Assembly: GCA_018857735.1 (NCBI GenBank)
Contig: JABMCL010003576.1
Location: 657,501 to 721,500, forward strand
Length of the DNA: 64,000 nucleotides
Direction: 5' to 3'
DNA from: Alviniconcha marisindica
Taxonomy: Eukaryota > Mollusca > Gastropoda > Provannidae
The position numbers were made by a program, and so were the translations under genes. Within the stretch, counting starts at the first letter, position 1. Every line of letters starts with the position of its first letter. Of the stretch, positions 37,301 to 45,101 are shown one piece after another. Below the pieces are notes generated by a model, which searched no databases, was not told the origin of the DNA, and saw only the letters and a list, made by a program, of their open reading frames with translations.

Positions 37301-38455
37301 GGCTGATGAAAAAACCTTTGCTGCATGCGTGTGCCTGCCAGTGTGTACAGGTGTGTGAAAACAGTTACACATGCTGCCTTTAATAATAATGTACATTTAT
37401 CATGCGCTCATCAACGCCCTGAGCGCTCACATATTAACCTAAATATAATATTCTATACACACGTAGAGCACAGTCCTACCAAAATAATTTATATGAAGTA
37501 TTATATGGAAAAACAAACACACACACTACTCACACACCCACAGCATTGAATTCAAATGTGTATGACACTGATCTGTATCATACATCATAGATGCGCTCAC
37601 TTACTTGCTCGCGCACAAGCACACACGCACACACACACACGCACAATGACTGTAGCAGATACTGGGTACTAATATTAGTTGGGGTGAAAATACTGTGAGA
37701 AGAGGATGGTTTTCAGTTTGGCTTTAAAAGATGCTTTTCACCCAGCATTGGGTGAATCTCAGAATTTTAGCTGAGGAATGCTCACAAACCAGGTAAGGCT
37801 GAACTTGTGTGTTGACAGTTGTTTAAGGCCAAATGGGTGCTGCATTTTAAATAATTAATCAACATGAACAGTTTCAGTGAGGGAGTTGTGCATACACGTA
37901 CAAACTAGATGGATCTCAGAGTATGTCAGTTTTCAAGGTTGTGCTGGTCCTGTTACAGGGAGGCAACATAGAAGCGCTGGAGACAAGACTCAGCAAGCTG
38001 CAGGCGGTGGTGGAAAGCATCGGAGCTTCAGGAAATACCCACTACCCCCCTGCCTTACCCCAGCCCACCCCTCCAGGTGATTCAGGCAGTTGCGGACAGG
38101 CTGCTCAGGGAGGGGAAGATGCCCAGGCATCCAGCAGCATCTCAGAGTCCAGATGACAGTCCAAGAAAAGAGCCTGAGTCAGGCAAAGACTTTCAGAGGG
38201 CTGGCGTTGCACCCCAAGGCCGCTGTTGTGGGTGGGGGGGGGGGGGGGGAAACCAGCCACCGGTGGAGGAGTGGGGGGGGAGAGCTTTTTGCTCACAACC
38301 AGCTGCTCTGGCCGGCAGGAGTGTAAGTCCGATGAGTGACTGCTTCTTCTGAGGGCAGCGTTGGTGGAAAGCAAGCGGAGAGTAGGGATGAAGCTGAAAG
38401 AACGGGAAGCATGTTAAAGGGGATAACTCAAAGTGGGAGCACTAAAGACTCTTGA
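24151..38455 (+). CDS. CLCC1: Chloride channel CLIC-like protein 1 (CLCC1/MCLC family)
   Basis: Eight coding exons are 24151-24303, 24905-25168, 26067-26297, 27805-27942, 31586-31762, 33026-33253, 34288-34560 and 38354-38455. All junctions are phase 0 and the sum is 521 residues; I recall human CLCC1 at 551. Exon 1 encodes a signal peptide and the family motif DPYDMVNF (human DPTDMLNY). Exon 3 ends with the conserved DPY segment before the membrane. Exon 4 encodes two membrane helices. Exon 5 has CGKVPDG, an FQQDECIAYYEHLLVDP segment and a paired-cysteine region. Exon 6 has TEMSEFIRALVKDLP and the third helix. Exons 7-8 form a charged, low-complexity tail. Family members are ER and nuclear-envelope membrane proteins implicated in anion flux and lipid/nuclear-pore homeostasis. 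Exon 8 has the weakest support because it rests on splice signals and frame alone. An AATAAA follows at 38814. Confidence 0.92.
24650..24830. repeat. (TA)n and (CA)n microsatellites in CLCC1 intron 1
   Basis: A TA tract at about 24650-24681 and a CA tract at about 24763-24825. Between them a TTGATTGA-type motif repeats several times. The CA tract ends about 80 bases before the exon 2 acceptor. Confidence 0.95.
25308..25346 (+). repeat. (CA)n microsatellite in CLCC1 intron 2
   Basis: About 38 bases of perfect CA dinucleotide. Confidence 0.95.
25497..25712 (+). mobile_element. tRNA-derived SINE family 1, copy A (diverged, 3'-truncated)
   Basis: The order of landmarks is that of the other family-1 copies: a tRNA-like head with ttggcctggcagtaagg (A box), ttctcttcaaaagttgtgg, cactgacttgtgactttgtccctcaca, a c-ctgcc-a-cttaatgca-like segment, and ggtggtgacagtgtag. 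The B box is altered and the 3' end after gtgtag is missing. No target duplication was found. It lies in CLCC1 intron 2. Confidence 0.8.
25718..25912. repeat. Poly-C-punctuated imperfect tandem repeat
   Basis: Four imperfect units each begin with a form of tgaagtgacctgaccaa and are separated by runs of 6 to about 20 C. It directly follows the truncated SINE end and may have grown from it. Confidence 0.75.
26673..27066 (+). mobile_element. LINE 3' end with ATT tail (family X, copy 1)
   Basis: The plus strand codes for [20 protein letters not shown] and then [14 protein letters not shown], the usual end of a CR1/L2-like ORF2. A 3' UTR follows with a GT-rich stretch, gtaaactgttttggtaggactg and a final run of ATT triplets. 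The same sequence recurs at 38,920 and 49,230 (plus) and 37,381 (minus). It lies in CLCC1 intron 3. Confidence 0.85.
27805..27942 (+). CDS. CLCC1: CLCC1 exon 4, whose donor is part of a 90-bp tandem repeat
   Basis: The exon encodes two hydrophobic helices separated by a short LPKLHFSKN turn and ends WYRLYK in phase 0. The last bases of the exon (actgtacaag) and the GTAGGG donor are the start of the first unit of a four-copy 90-bp repeat. The same donor therefore recurs at 28033, 28123 and 28213, each time in phase 0. The proximal site is the family-consistent choice. Confidence 0.9.
27932..28290 (+). repeat. 90-bp tandem repeat carrying the CLCC1 exon 4 splice donor (4 copies)
   Basis: The string aaggtagggtgc begins at 27941, 28031, 28121 and 28211, an exact 90-bp period. 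Units are almost identical and the last decays after about 28280. Ninety is a multiple of three, and the exon 4 frame stays open through all units. Each unit would code for 30 residues including about seven cysteines and ending ILYK, just like the end of the exon (RLYK). Confidence 0.95.
28433..28918 (+). repeat. 54-bp tandem repeat (9 copies) in CLCC1 intron 4
   Basis: The string ggaactgt starts at 28433, 28487 and so on to 28865, with a constant 54-bp spacing. Each unit contains tgatttcag, a plausible acceptor. The period is a multiple of three and one plus-strand frame is open across the array (18-residue units, G-T-V-M-K-I-T-V-A-E-S-N-P-G-D-F-S-N type). Without a start or flanking exon, I treat the open frame as a by-product of the period. 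Confidence 0.95.
29513..31612 (+). repeat. 73-bp tandem repeat carrying the CLCC1 exon 5 acceptor (about 29 copies)
   Basis: The string gatgtacagggtgag recurs every 73 bp (a few units 72-79) from about 29515 to 31575. Each unit holds the acceptor tacag and a copy of the first codons of exon 5 (GEVA-x-QHEAMMK). Only the last unit runs on into the rest of the exon. Most other units have TAA right after ATGAAG. Variants (gtggcaacc, gctagcc, gtagctggg) recur in the same order at about 515-bp spacing, showing higher-order duplication. Long minus-strand open frames here are artefacts of the repeat. Confidence 0.95.
31586..31762 (+). CDS. CLCC1: CLCC1 exon 5, starting inside the last unit of a 73-bp array
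   Basis: The exon follows gatgtacag and encodes GEVAKQHEAMMKDQ and then CGKVPDGVFSLYKYYF and FQQDECIAYYEHLLVDP. This matches the human segment after the second helix (Q-x-EVAKMEP ... C-x-KYYELLLVNP). It ends at the GTGAGC donor, phase 0. The start is inferred from phase and from homology of EVAK. The next upstream acceptors give TAA within 13 codons. Confidence 0.88.
31923..32243 (-). mobile_element. tRNA-derived SINE family 1, copy B (target-site duplication 15 bp)
   Basis: On the minus strand the head starts gagccggtttggcctagcgg and has a near-perfect B box (ggttcgatacc). The gagccg start pairs with cggctc at the end of the tRNA-like part. The element ends with gttaagcaccatgtttactta. The 15-bp repeat ctcagctggtggagt at 31908-31922 and 32244-32258 is the target-site duplication. 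It lies in CLCC1 intron 5. Confidence 0.93.
32670..32697 (+). repeat. Poly-G tract in CLCC1 intron 5
   Basis: Run of about 26 G on the sense strand of the pre-mRNA; quadruplex-prone and likely length-variable. Confidence 0.9.
34288..34560 (+). CDS. CLCC1: CLCC1 exon 7 (copy a)
   Basis: It follows ctgtctgctgcag and begins GGDVKALEKKIGELQAAV, a short amphipathic/coiled segment. A proline- and charge-rich tail follows, ending SGEDLHR at a GTAGGT donor. A second copy of this donor lies 78 bp downstream within a tandem duplication (34549-34690). A similar exon recurs at 37959. This copy keeps frame and donor and is taken as the functional one. Confidence 0.82.
34549..34695 (+). repeat. 78-bp tandem duplication spanning the exon 7 donor
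   Basis: The stretch from gacttgcacagggtaggtg through gagctgcttaggtgtgtcag occurs at 34549 and again at 34627 with few differences. Use of the second donor would read through a TGA at 34600-34602. Confidence 0.9.
34700..36600. other. CLCC1 intron 7, unique part
   Basis: I see no exon, array or clear mobile element in this stretch. Around 35,000-35,160 it is locally richer in GC (cacgctgacc, gcgcacacc, gcgctgtacac), but nothing could be assigned. Confidence 0.35.
36623..36933 (+). mobile_element. tRNA-derived SINE family 1, copy C (target-site duplication 11 bp)
   Basis: It has a full-length head with A box (tggcctagcgctaagg) and B box (ggtttgatacc), the shared body, a pyrimidine-rich segment and the tail gttaagcaccatgtttactt. 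It is bounded by tacttccttgt at 36612-36622 and 36934-36944. It lies in CLCC1 intron 7, sense orientation. Confidence 0.93.
37381..37740 (-). mobile_element. LINE 3' end with ATT tail (family X, copy 2)
   Basis: Reverse complement of the 26,673 and 38,920 copies. The ATT tail is at 37381, then cctaccaaaataattta, and the FKAKLKT-I-FSQYF coding end is near 37695-37740. It is 5'-truncated just beyond that motif. Confidence 0.85.
37959..38225 (+). pseudogene. CLCC1: Second copy of CLCC1 exon 7 (7b): degraded duplicate or alternative terminal exon
   Basis: It follows ctggtcctgttacag and begins GGNIEALETRLSKLQAVV, very like exon 7a. The similarity runs to the matching RKEP-S-GKD segment and past the donor. 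Relative to 7a, a deletion of about 14 nt after GEDAQ shifts the frame and yields TGA at 38154-38156. The donor GT is now GC. If spliced from exon 6 or 7a (phase 0), it could act only as an alternative last exon ending SISESR. Some intron sequence upstream (around aatcaac and acacgtaca) is also shared, so a genomic segment was copied. Confidence 0.8.
38354..38455 (+). CDS. CLCC1: CLCC1 exon 8 (terminal, putative)
   Basis: It follows tgcttcttctgag in phase 0, encodes 33 polar residues (GSVGGKQAESRDEAERTG, then a short ITQSGST end) and stops at TGA. No conserved motif supports it. It rests on acceptor quality, frame, the low-complexity charged composition expected of this tail, and the AATAAA at 38814-38819. 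Confidence 0.6.
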   Translation, partial: GSVGGKQAESRDEAERTGSMLKGITQSGSTKDS

Positions 38456-38813
38456 CATGTTGCCCGGGGGAGAAGTAGAGATTGCAGCAGCTGCATCACA
38501 AGTGTACGCAGGCCCCATTGAAGATGAAAATGAACGTGCAGCGTTGCCGGCAACAGCTGGAATCAGTGACCACAGAGATGCTCAGCTTCCTCTGTCATCC
38601 AAGCATTCTAAAGCCAGGACTACGGCACCATCATGAAATTTTCTTGTTGTGGCCAGGTGTAGACGTGTAGTTCATGGGGCTGGACAGGGATTCATGGACG
38701 GTCAGCAGACAGTCAATCCAGTGGCAAGGGTTTGACCCCTGGTCCAGGCTGTGTGGGCAACCTTTTCAGTTTTTTCCACCTGCACCCCTTCATGAGGGGC
38801 AGTAACCTAAAGG

Positions 38814-38819
38814 AATAAA
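38814..38819 (+). terminator. Candidate poly(A) signal of CLCC1-like gene
   Basis: AATAAA about 360 nt after the proposed stop, followed by a GT-rich stretch (gtgtgcc). Confidence 0.55.
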
Positions 38820-38919
38820 TCATGTGTGCCGTACCATACCGTACTGTACCGCTTGGTTCTTACTCAGTGGCTATCTAGTCTTTGTGTACACACTGAGATT
38901 GATGGGTATTGCACGCATC

Positions 38920-39240
38920 CCATATTGTGTTTTCTCTTGCTTTGGACCCCACATCTGGAATTCACTCCTACAAGACCTTAGACACTGCTCAACCCTGTCA
39001 TCTTTTAAAGTCAGACTGAAAACCTTCCTCTTCTCACAGTATTTCCACACCAACTAATATCAATGCCCAGTTTCTGTATAGTCATGGTGTGTGTGCGTGT
39101 GTTTCCATACAATACCTTACGTAAATTGTTTTGGTAGGACTGTATTCTGTGTATTGAATATTGTATTTAGGTTCAAATGTATCCTGTGAGCACTCAGGGC
39201 ATTGATGAATGCACGATAAATGTACACTATTATTATTATA
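38920..39240 (+). mobile_element. LINE 3' end with ATT tail (family X, copy 3)
   Basis: Codes for SCFGPHIWNSLLQDLRHCST and FKVRLKTFLFSQYF. The 3' UTR shared with the other copies follows and ends in ATT triplets. Confidence 0.87.
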
Positions 39241-39456
39241 TCCACCTTTCAATAAGAGAGGGCCAGTTATCCAGTGGAAACACACAAGTTATAATGCTTA
39301 ACTGGACAGGCCAAACTTCTTTACACATGTGTACAATCTTTGGTGAGGTGACCATCCCCGTCCAGGTGTGTCCACAGGTGGCGGACAGTGGAAGAGCCTC
39401 GAAATGTTGAGGTTGCAGTATCTGTTCAAAAGCTGGCTTGCCAGAAAATACAGTTG

Positions 39457-39776
39457 CATTTGTGAGCTGGTTTGGCCTAGCAGTAAGGTGTGAGGCTGGT
39501 AAGCAGAGGGACCTTGGTTTGAATCCGCTTTGGCACTCTCCTTTCTCTTCAAATATTGTGGTCTGTGGACACTGTCTTGTGACTTTGTCCCTCACAGTAA
39601 TATTATGCAACATTAAAATGGCTCTCATCGCTGCCCACCTTAATGCAAAAGTCATTCTGGTGGTGACAGTGTAGCAATAGGTATATATTCTTCCCTCTAC
39701 CTCCACCTCCGTACCCCCTTCTCCCCATCCCTGATAAGCCTTATGGTTTCTGTGGATGTTAAGCACCATGTTTTCT
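39457..39776 (+). mobile_element. tRNA-derived SINE family 1, copy D (target-site duplication 13 bp)
   Basis: Full-length copy with A box (tggcctagcagtaagg) and B box (ggtttgaatcc), ending gttaagcaccatgttttct. It is flanked by gaaaatacagttg at 39444-39456 and 39777-39789. Confidence 0.93.
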
Positions 39777-40468
39777 GAAAATACAGTTGAATACACTGAA
39801 GTTCAACATGCTGGAGATTTTTTCCCCCTAGTTTTTTTGTTATCTGTCAATGACAGGTAAGTCGAACCTTGCTGAAAGTACTTCAGCTTTTTTTTTTTTT
39901 TGATTTTTTTTTCCCCCATCTGACTCTGGAAACTGATGACAGGTCCTGATATTGATGATGTTTTTTTTTTTATCAATTGCTTGTGACACAATCATAAGAG
40001 CAGTCAAGTCTAATCTTTGATGGCTTCAGAAGTTTTGTTCGTGTTTTTGTTTGCAAAAGGTACATTGTCAGTAATGCAATAACGGCATATGTGATCCGTG
40101 TCTGACATCTGGCAGTAGTAGAGCATTTTTGTCTTTTGTGAGTTTCCCTAGTTTTCCATTTTCCCCAGTTTTCTGAAAGCGCGCATATCACACGAAGTTC
40201 ATGTATGTGTGTTCTATGGTGCCACATGTAGTGATTTGGTATCTGTTGTATATACTGTCCTGTAGTAATTGAAGGTCACTTCCGTCCATGAATGTGTGTG
40301 TGTGTAAATTGTTTGTAGGGTCTGAAAAAAGTGTTTATTACCGTGGAGGGCAAAATCACTAGATATTGTCTGTTAAACTGTTTATTGGACCTTGTCATTA
40401 ACAAGACAATTTGTTGGTTGGAAACACTTAATTTTGCTTTTGTTCTGCATGTATTTATTGGTGCAACT

Positions 40469-40470
<2 letters not shown>

Positions 40471-40549
<79 letters not shown>
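40471..40549 (+). repeat. (TG)n(AG)n compound microsatellite
   Basis: A TG run passes directly into about 30 GA repeats. Confidence 0.95.
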
Positions 40550-40552
<3 letters not shown>

Positions 40553-40922
40553 TCAAGCCAAAGACAGAGCATGGTGTCTGAATACATACATTTATTGAAT
40601 AACTTTTCCACATGATTTGAATCAAGCACTGTTGCGTATAATAAAGCATGCACATTTTGATTACTGAATCATCCCCATTGCACTGTACATGACTACACTG
40701 TGTGTTTACAAGCATTCACTGTTTGTAACAAACTGGAGCATTGAACATCATAATAACATTGTCAGTGACGAATTTAGCAATCCATGCTGCCTTGGTCTTT
40801 TGCTTTTAGTGTCCTTAAGATTGGAATTTACAATGAGTCAATGACAGATTTATTTAAACACACACTGGTCATAATTATGAAAATGTGATTGAGTTGGCTG
40901 TCAGTTAAATGTATTTCATTAA

Positions 40923-41340
40923 AGGGGACCCCAAAGAAAGACACAAAGTTGGCCTCTAAACAGAAAATGTGCAAATATTTTCATTTTCAAGCTTCCCACA
41001 TTTATTCTATTGAGTTTATGCTACTGAAGTAGTTTTGCTTCAAATATGAGCTCATACGAAGTGCAGCCATGTTACTTTACTCCTACCAATGATGAGCGGA
41101 AAGGTCTGCTCTTGATGTAATATACACTTCTGCCAGCCACAAATAGTGGCTTTGTTCATAGTGCAACAGAGTAGGTGTCATAGACTGCCATATCGCTGTG
41201 CTCATGGCCATGTTTGTGCAACTTTTAATACTGATTTCGAACAAAACAGGACAGAAAATTGACTGGAAGATTGCTGTATTTTGTTTTATTCCATTTCTGT
41301 TGATATAGCCTGGAGTATCACTCTTTGCTGAGAGTCCCCT
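40923..41340. mobile_element. MITE-like element flanked by TTAA
   Basis: The left end reads AGGGGAC and continues CCCAAAGAAAG. The right end is its imperfect inverse (cttt-gctgagaGTCCCCT). TTAA lies immediately outside at 40919-40922 and 41341-41344. Terminal inverted repeats match at about 17 of 22 positions, and the first seven are exact. There is no coding capacity over 418 bp. A TTAA target is typical of piggyBac-type transposases, but the tip differs from the usual CCC start, so the superfamily is a guess. Confidence 0.65.
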
Positions 41341-42227
41341 TTAAAAAGAACACTGAAAGAAGAAGAAAAGAGAAAAAAGCTCACCTACACAAAAAAGAAG
41401 TTAATTTCAAAGTCTGGAGTTGTCTGATCTTTAATCATGTTGTAGATCTATACCAAGCGCAGCATACTTTTAGTTGTTAAAAAAACAGTTACATAGTGTG
41501 CCATATTACCAAACATTGTTCAGCTAAGCTTGAATTTTTTTAATTTTTGTTTTATGTAGATGGGCTTTTTTGTGTGTGCAGCTATTGCCCTTTTTTTCTT
41601 TTTTTTTCGAGCTTAGCATTTTCTTATTGTTTAGCTAAATTTGAACTTGTTTTTTGTTGTTGCTTTTCTTATTATATGGCTAAACCTGCTGCTTCTTCTT
41701 TTTTATAGAGAGAGAGTGCAGAGCTTATTTTTTTTTTGTACAGCTACTCTTGAACTTGCATGTTTGTAGCTGAGCTTTTCATATTGTACAACTAATCTCA
41801 AACCTGTATTTTGCAGATGAGCTATTTTTGATTTCTTTTGAATGTAGCTAAAACCGCAGAGCTACACATTTGCTACTACCTATGTCAGATCTACTGTTTA
41901 AATAATTCTGGTAACCAGGCACTGGGAATGTGACTTCCTACAATATATCAGGAGTGTCTCACTCATAATGTTTTCACTAGTGTTCATACCAGATGCCACT
42001 GGGCTCCTATGTTGTTAATGCTGCTGTAAGAATTCCCTCATGTGGACAGTCATTTTGTATTTTCGGTGTTGGGTCAATGGGAACTGCCAGGTACACTGTG
42101 CTGTGTGTGTTAGTGAGCAGCTGTACATCAGTCAGCCAATAAATGCATTGTCTATGTAGTACAGAGGAACTGCTGACCGGTGGAAAACCACCCTGATAAG
42201 GAGCCACCCCTCTGTTAAGTCCACTTT

Positions 42228-42380
42228 TTTTTGAAGTGCTTCCCTTCATACTCCCATTCACCAAGGCCTTTCTTTTTTTTGAAGTGCTTTCATTCACCAA
42301 GGCCTCTTTTTTGAAGTGTTTCCCTTCATACTCCCATTCATCAAGGCCTCTTTTTTTGGAAGTGCTTCCATTCACCAAGG

Positions 42381-42415
<35 letters not shown>

Positions 42416-42420
42416 CTGGC
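42228..42420. repeat. Short tandem array followed by poly-G tract
   Basis: About four imperfect units of ttgaagtgcttcccttcatactcc-type sequence (with cattcaccaaggcct), some lacking the middle. They end at a run of about 35 G (42382-42416). Confidence 0.85.
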
Positions 42421-42429
42421 TGGCTGAAC

Positions 42430-43442
42430 AAGGGTTTGGTCCCAAGTCCAAGGTCTTCTCTATCTGGCTACACCACCTCATCTTCTACATGTATTACAAT
42501 CTTGAGAAATGAAATGCAGATTAAATGAATGACGAAATATAGATTGAAACGAAAGACATGCACACTTCTTGAAACCTCCGCAATGCAACCAAATCTAAAG
42601 AAAATGCAGTTATACAAGCAACCCCCTCCCCATCCACCCACCCCCAAATCAACAGTTATATCAGGTAAAAAACATCCAAAAGTTTCAAATGAATGGAAAA
42701 CGTACAGAACACGTAACAACAGCATTTGTTCAACAGTAATTATTTACCCTGAAAAGTAACAGTACATGTGAAAAAAGCATTGTACTTTATCTTTTTCCAT
42801 GATCTGATTTTCATTACCATGATTGTAACACAACTATTCCTGCCTGTTAGCGTTACACACTTGGGTGTGCCACCTTTTTGTTCAAATTTCATAAGGGACA
42901 GAAATGCAGTTCATGTCTTGCATATCCACACAAAAAGGCAACATTGGTAACATTTACAAAAAATGATGGAATGATCTAATACAGCAATAAAATGTTAAAA
43001 TAAATTAGATGGGCTGGAAGTTTTCAAATCTCCTTTGAACAGTCCACCTTAAACTTTCTCCATAGAAATGCAGTGTGATGAAATACTGTTGAATTCACTT
43101 TCTCATGCAATAACTGCTTTGGACAGAAAGCACACCCCAAAACAACTTGTAAACTGTGATTTGGGCAACCTCAATAAACACATCTATATGTCACATTTCA
43201 TCCACGTACTTCTGCAAAATGTGTACTGCTCTGTTGTAATTGCAGCAAAACAAACTTTGTTTAGATCAACAAATATATACTCAGAATGCAATCTGTCACA
43301 CTAGATGGATTATATAGTTGTACAACAGATGTGCACTGTAATGTCATCTAAAATAACATTTGGTGAACTAGTATTGTGATATGCGTGTATGCCCACAAGT
43401 GTGTGTGTTTGAGTATATTGGTGAGTGTGTTTTGGGTATATT

Positions 43443-43477
<35 letters not shown>

Positions 43478-44377
43478 ATAATTTCTCATTTGATGTTCTT
43501 TTACATTATTTTTTTATTACTTATGAGGCGATGTGTTTCAATGCCATTTCTACATGGACTTCCATTTCAGTGCCATTTTTAAATGGAAATAAACCTTTTT
43601 GAATTGAACTGACTTGTATACGGTAAACCTGTCAGTCTGCTGTTAATGGCACTCACTATTACCATTAGATTCACTTCCCCTCCTTCTTTCCCTCAGTAAA
43701 ACGTTTGTCATGGTTTCTCTAGTTCAACTGTCAAACCAACACACTGCCATTTCAGAGAGAATTAATAAGCAATGCAAATCTGGAATATAATGATGATTGT
43801 CTGTTTGAAATGTGTCAAAAAACTCATGCTCATGGCACAAGCAGGGTGACCCAGTGGAATCTGCCGACAGACCACCATGGTTAGAGACTACCCCGTTGGT
43901 AAGACCAGTTTCCTGGAACACCTTTCCTTCACATTTCCATGTGAACAAACCCCTGACCAGGGACCGGCCCTCTTTAAGACCACTGTTGCTGCATTCTTAC
44001 CTGGTTCAAGGGGTTCAACTGTACAAATAAATGGATCTAAAAAACAAAGAGCATAAAAACAAACCCACCAAGGGCGGTTCATTCATGCAGCCTTATTTTA
44101 GCAACCCATACACTCAGAATCCTTTCCAGTTTATTCAATCCTTACAAATGACGCACTCAGATGCAATGCAGACAAGCCCCAATTACATGGCCATTGCTTA
44201 CATTGCAAGCAGTTAACAACTGGGAGATGTAAAGTACCACTAAAGTACACCTCCACCTATCATGCCCTACCTGTTTCTTTCATCGCTGTAACTGACAGCC
44301 ACCTCAGGCCTAAACTTCTCCACCACTCTGGCATGGAGTGGTGGTGAGGTGGTGCCATCTACGGTGCGAACGAAGAG
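42430..44377. other. Intergenic region downstream of UROD
   Basis: It holds the presumed UROD 3' UTR (minus strand) and a (GT)n tract at 43444-43475. At about 43,830-44,015 a dispersed repeat has gaccagggaccggccctctttaagacc and ends ggttcaactgta. A related, more decayed copy lies at 24,320-24,470. No exon is seen. Confidence 0.45.
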
Positions 44378-45067
44378 CTAGGACACAGCGTTGATGTCTT
44401 CAGAGTACTTGTGGACGGCGTTGATGAATTCTCCTAGATGGTCGGGGTCTGTGTCCTTCATAACCCCATGGCCTAGGTTGGCAATATAGCGCTGCGTCCC
44501 AAACTTCTCCACCATCTCTTTCACCCCCTTGCGAATCTCTTCCTGAAATAATGCAAGCATCCATGTAAACTCACAGAATGTCACAGACACCTGGTGATGT
44601 GGAACTTGGATAGAGGTTTTTGTTTGAGTACAAATGGAAAGGGATCCAGATTTAAGAGCAAGCATTTCAAGTCCCAGATCTCCTTTGGTCCTCTCAATTT
44701 TTTATGGGAACATCCCAGCATTTGCTTCTTAACATAAAGGGGAGGCAGGGGGTGTAGACATGCGATACCAAGCCTTCCACTCCCCTTTTCTTTATTACTG
44801 GCTCAGCCACACACACACACACTCTCTCTCTTTCTCTCTCACACACACATACACACACACACACTCTCTCACACACACACACATTCTCTCTCTTTCTCTC
44901 TCACACACACACACATTCTCTCTCTTTCTCTCTCACACACACATACACACACTCTCTCACACACACATACACACACTCTCACACACACATACACACACAC
45001 ACACTCTCTCACACACACACACATTCTCTCTCTCTCTCTCACACACACACGCACACTCACTCACTCA

Positions 45068-45101
<34 letters not shown>

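Larger units (their letters stand above)
39790..42200. other. Intergenic region between CLCC1-like and UROD genes
   Basis: No coding exon found. It holds T-runs (39889-39915, 39961-39971), a GT-GA microsatellite (40471-40549) and a TTAA-flanked inverted-repeat element (40923-41340). From 41,500 to 41,880, a loosely repeated gctaaa/gctga-ctt...tttttg pattern is seen. Confidence 0.45.

Noticed and set aside
42007..42528. Lysine-rich minus-strand frame over the short tandem array
   Set aside because: Arises from the GAAGTG/CTTCCC-type tandem units and the poly-G run; no homology.
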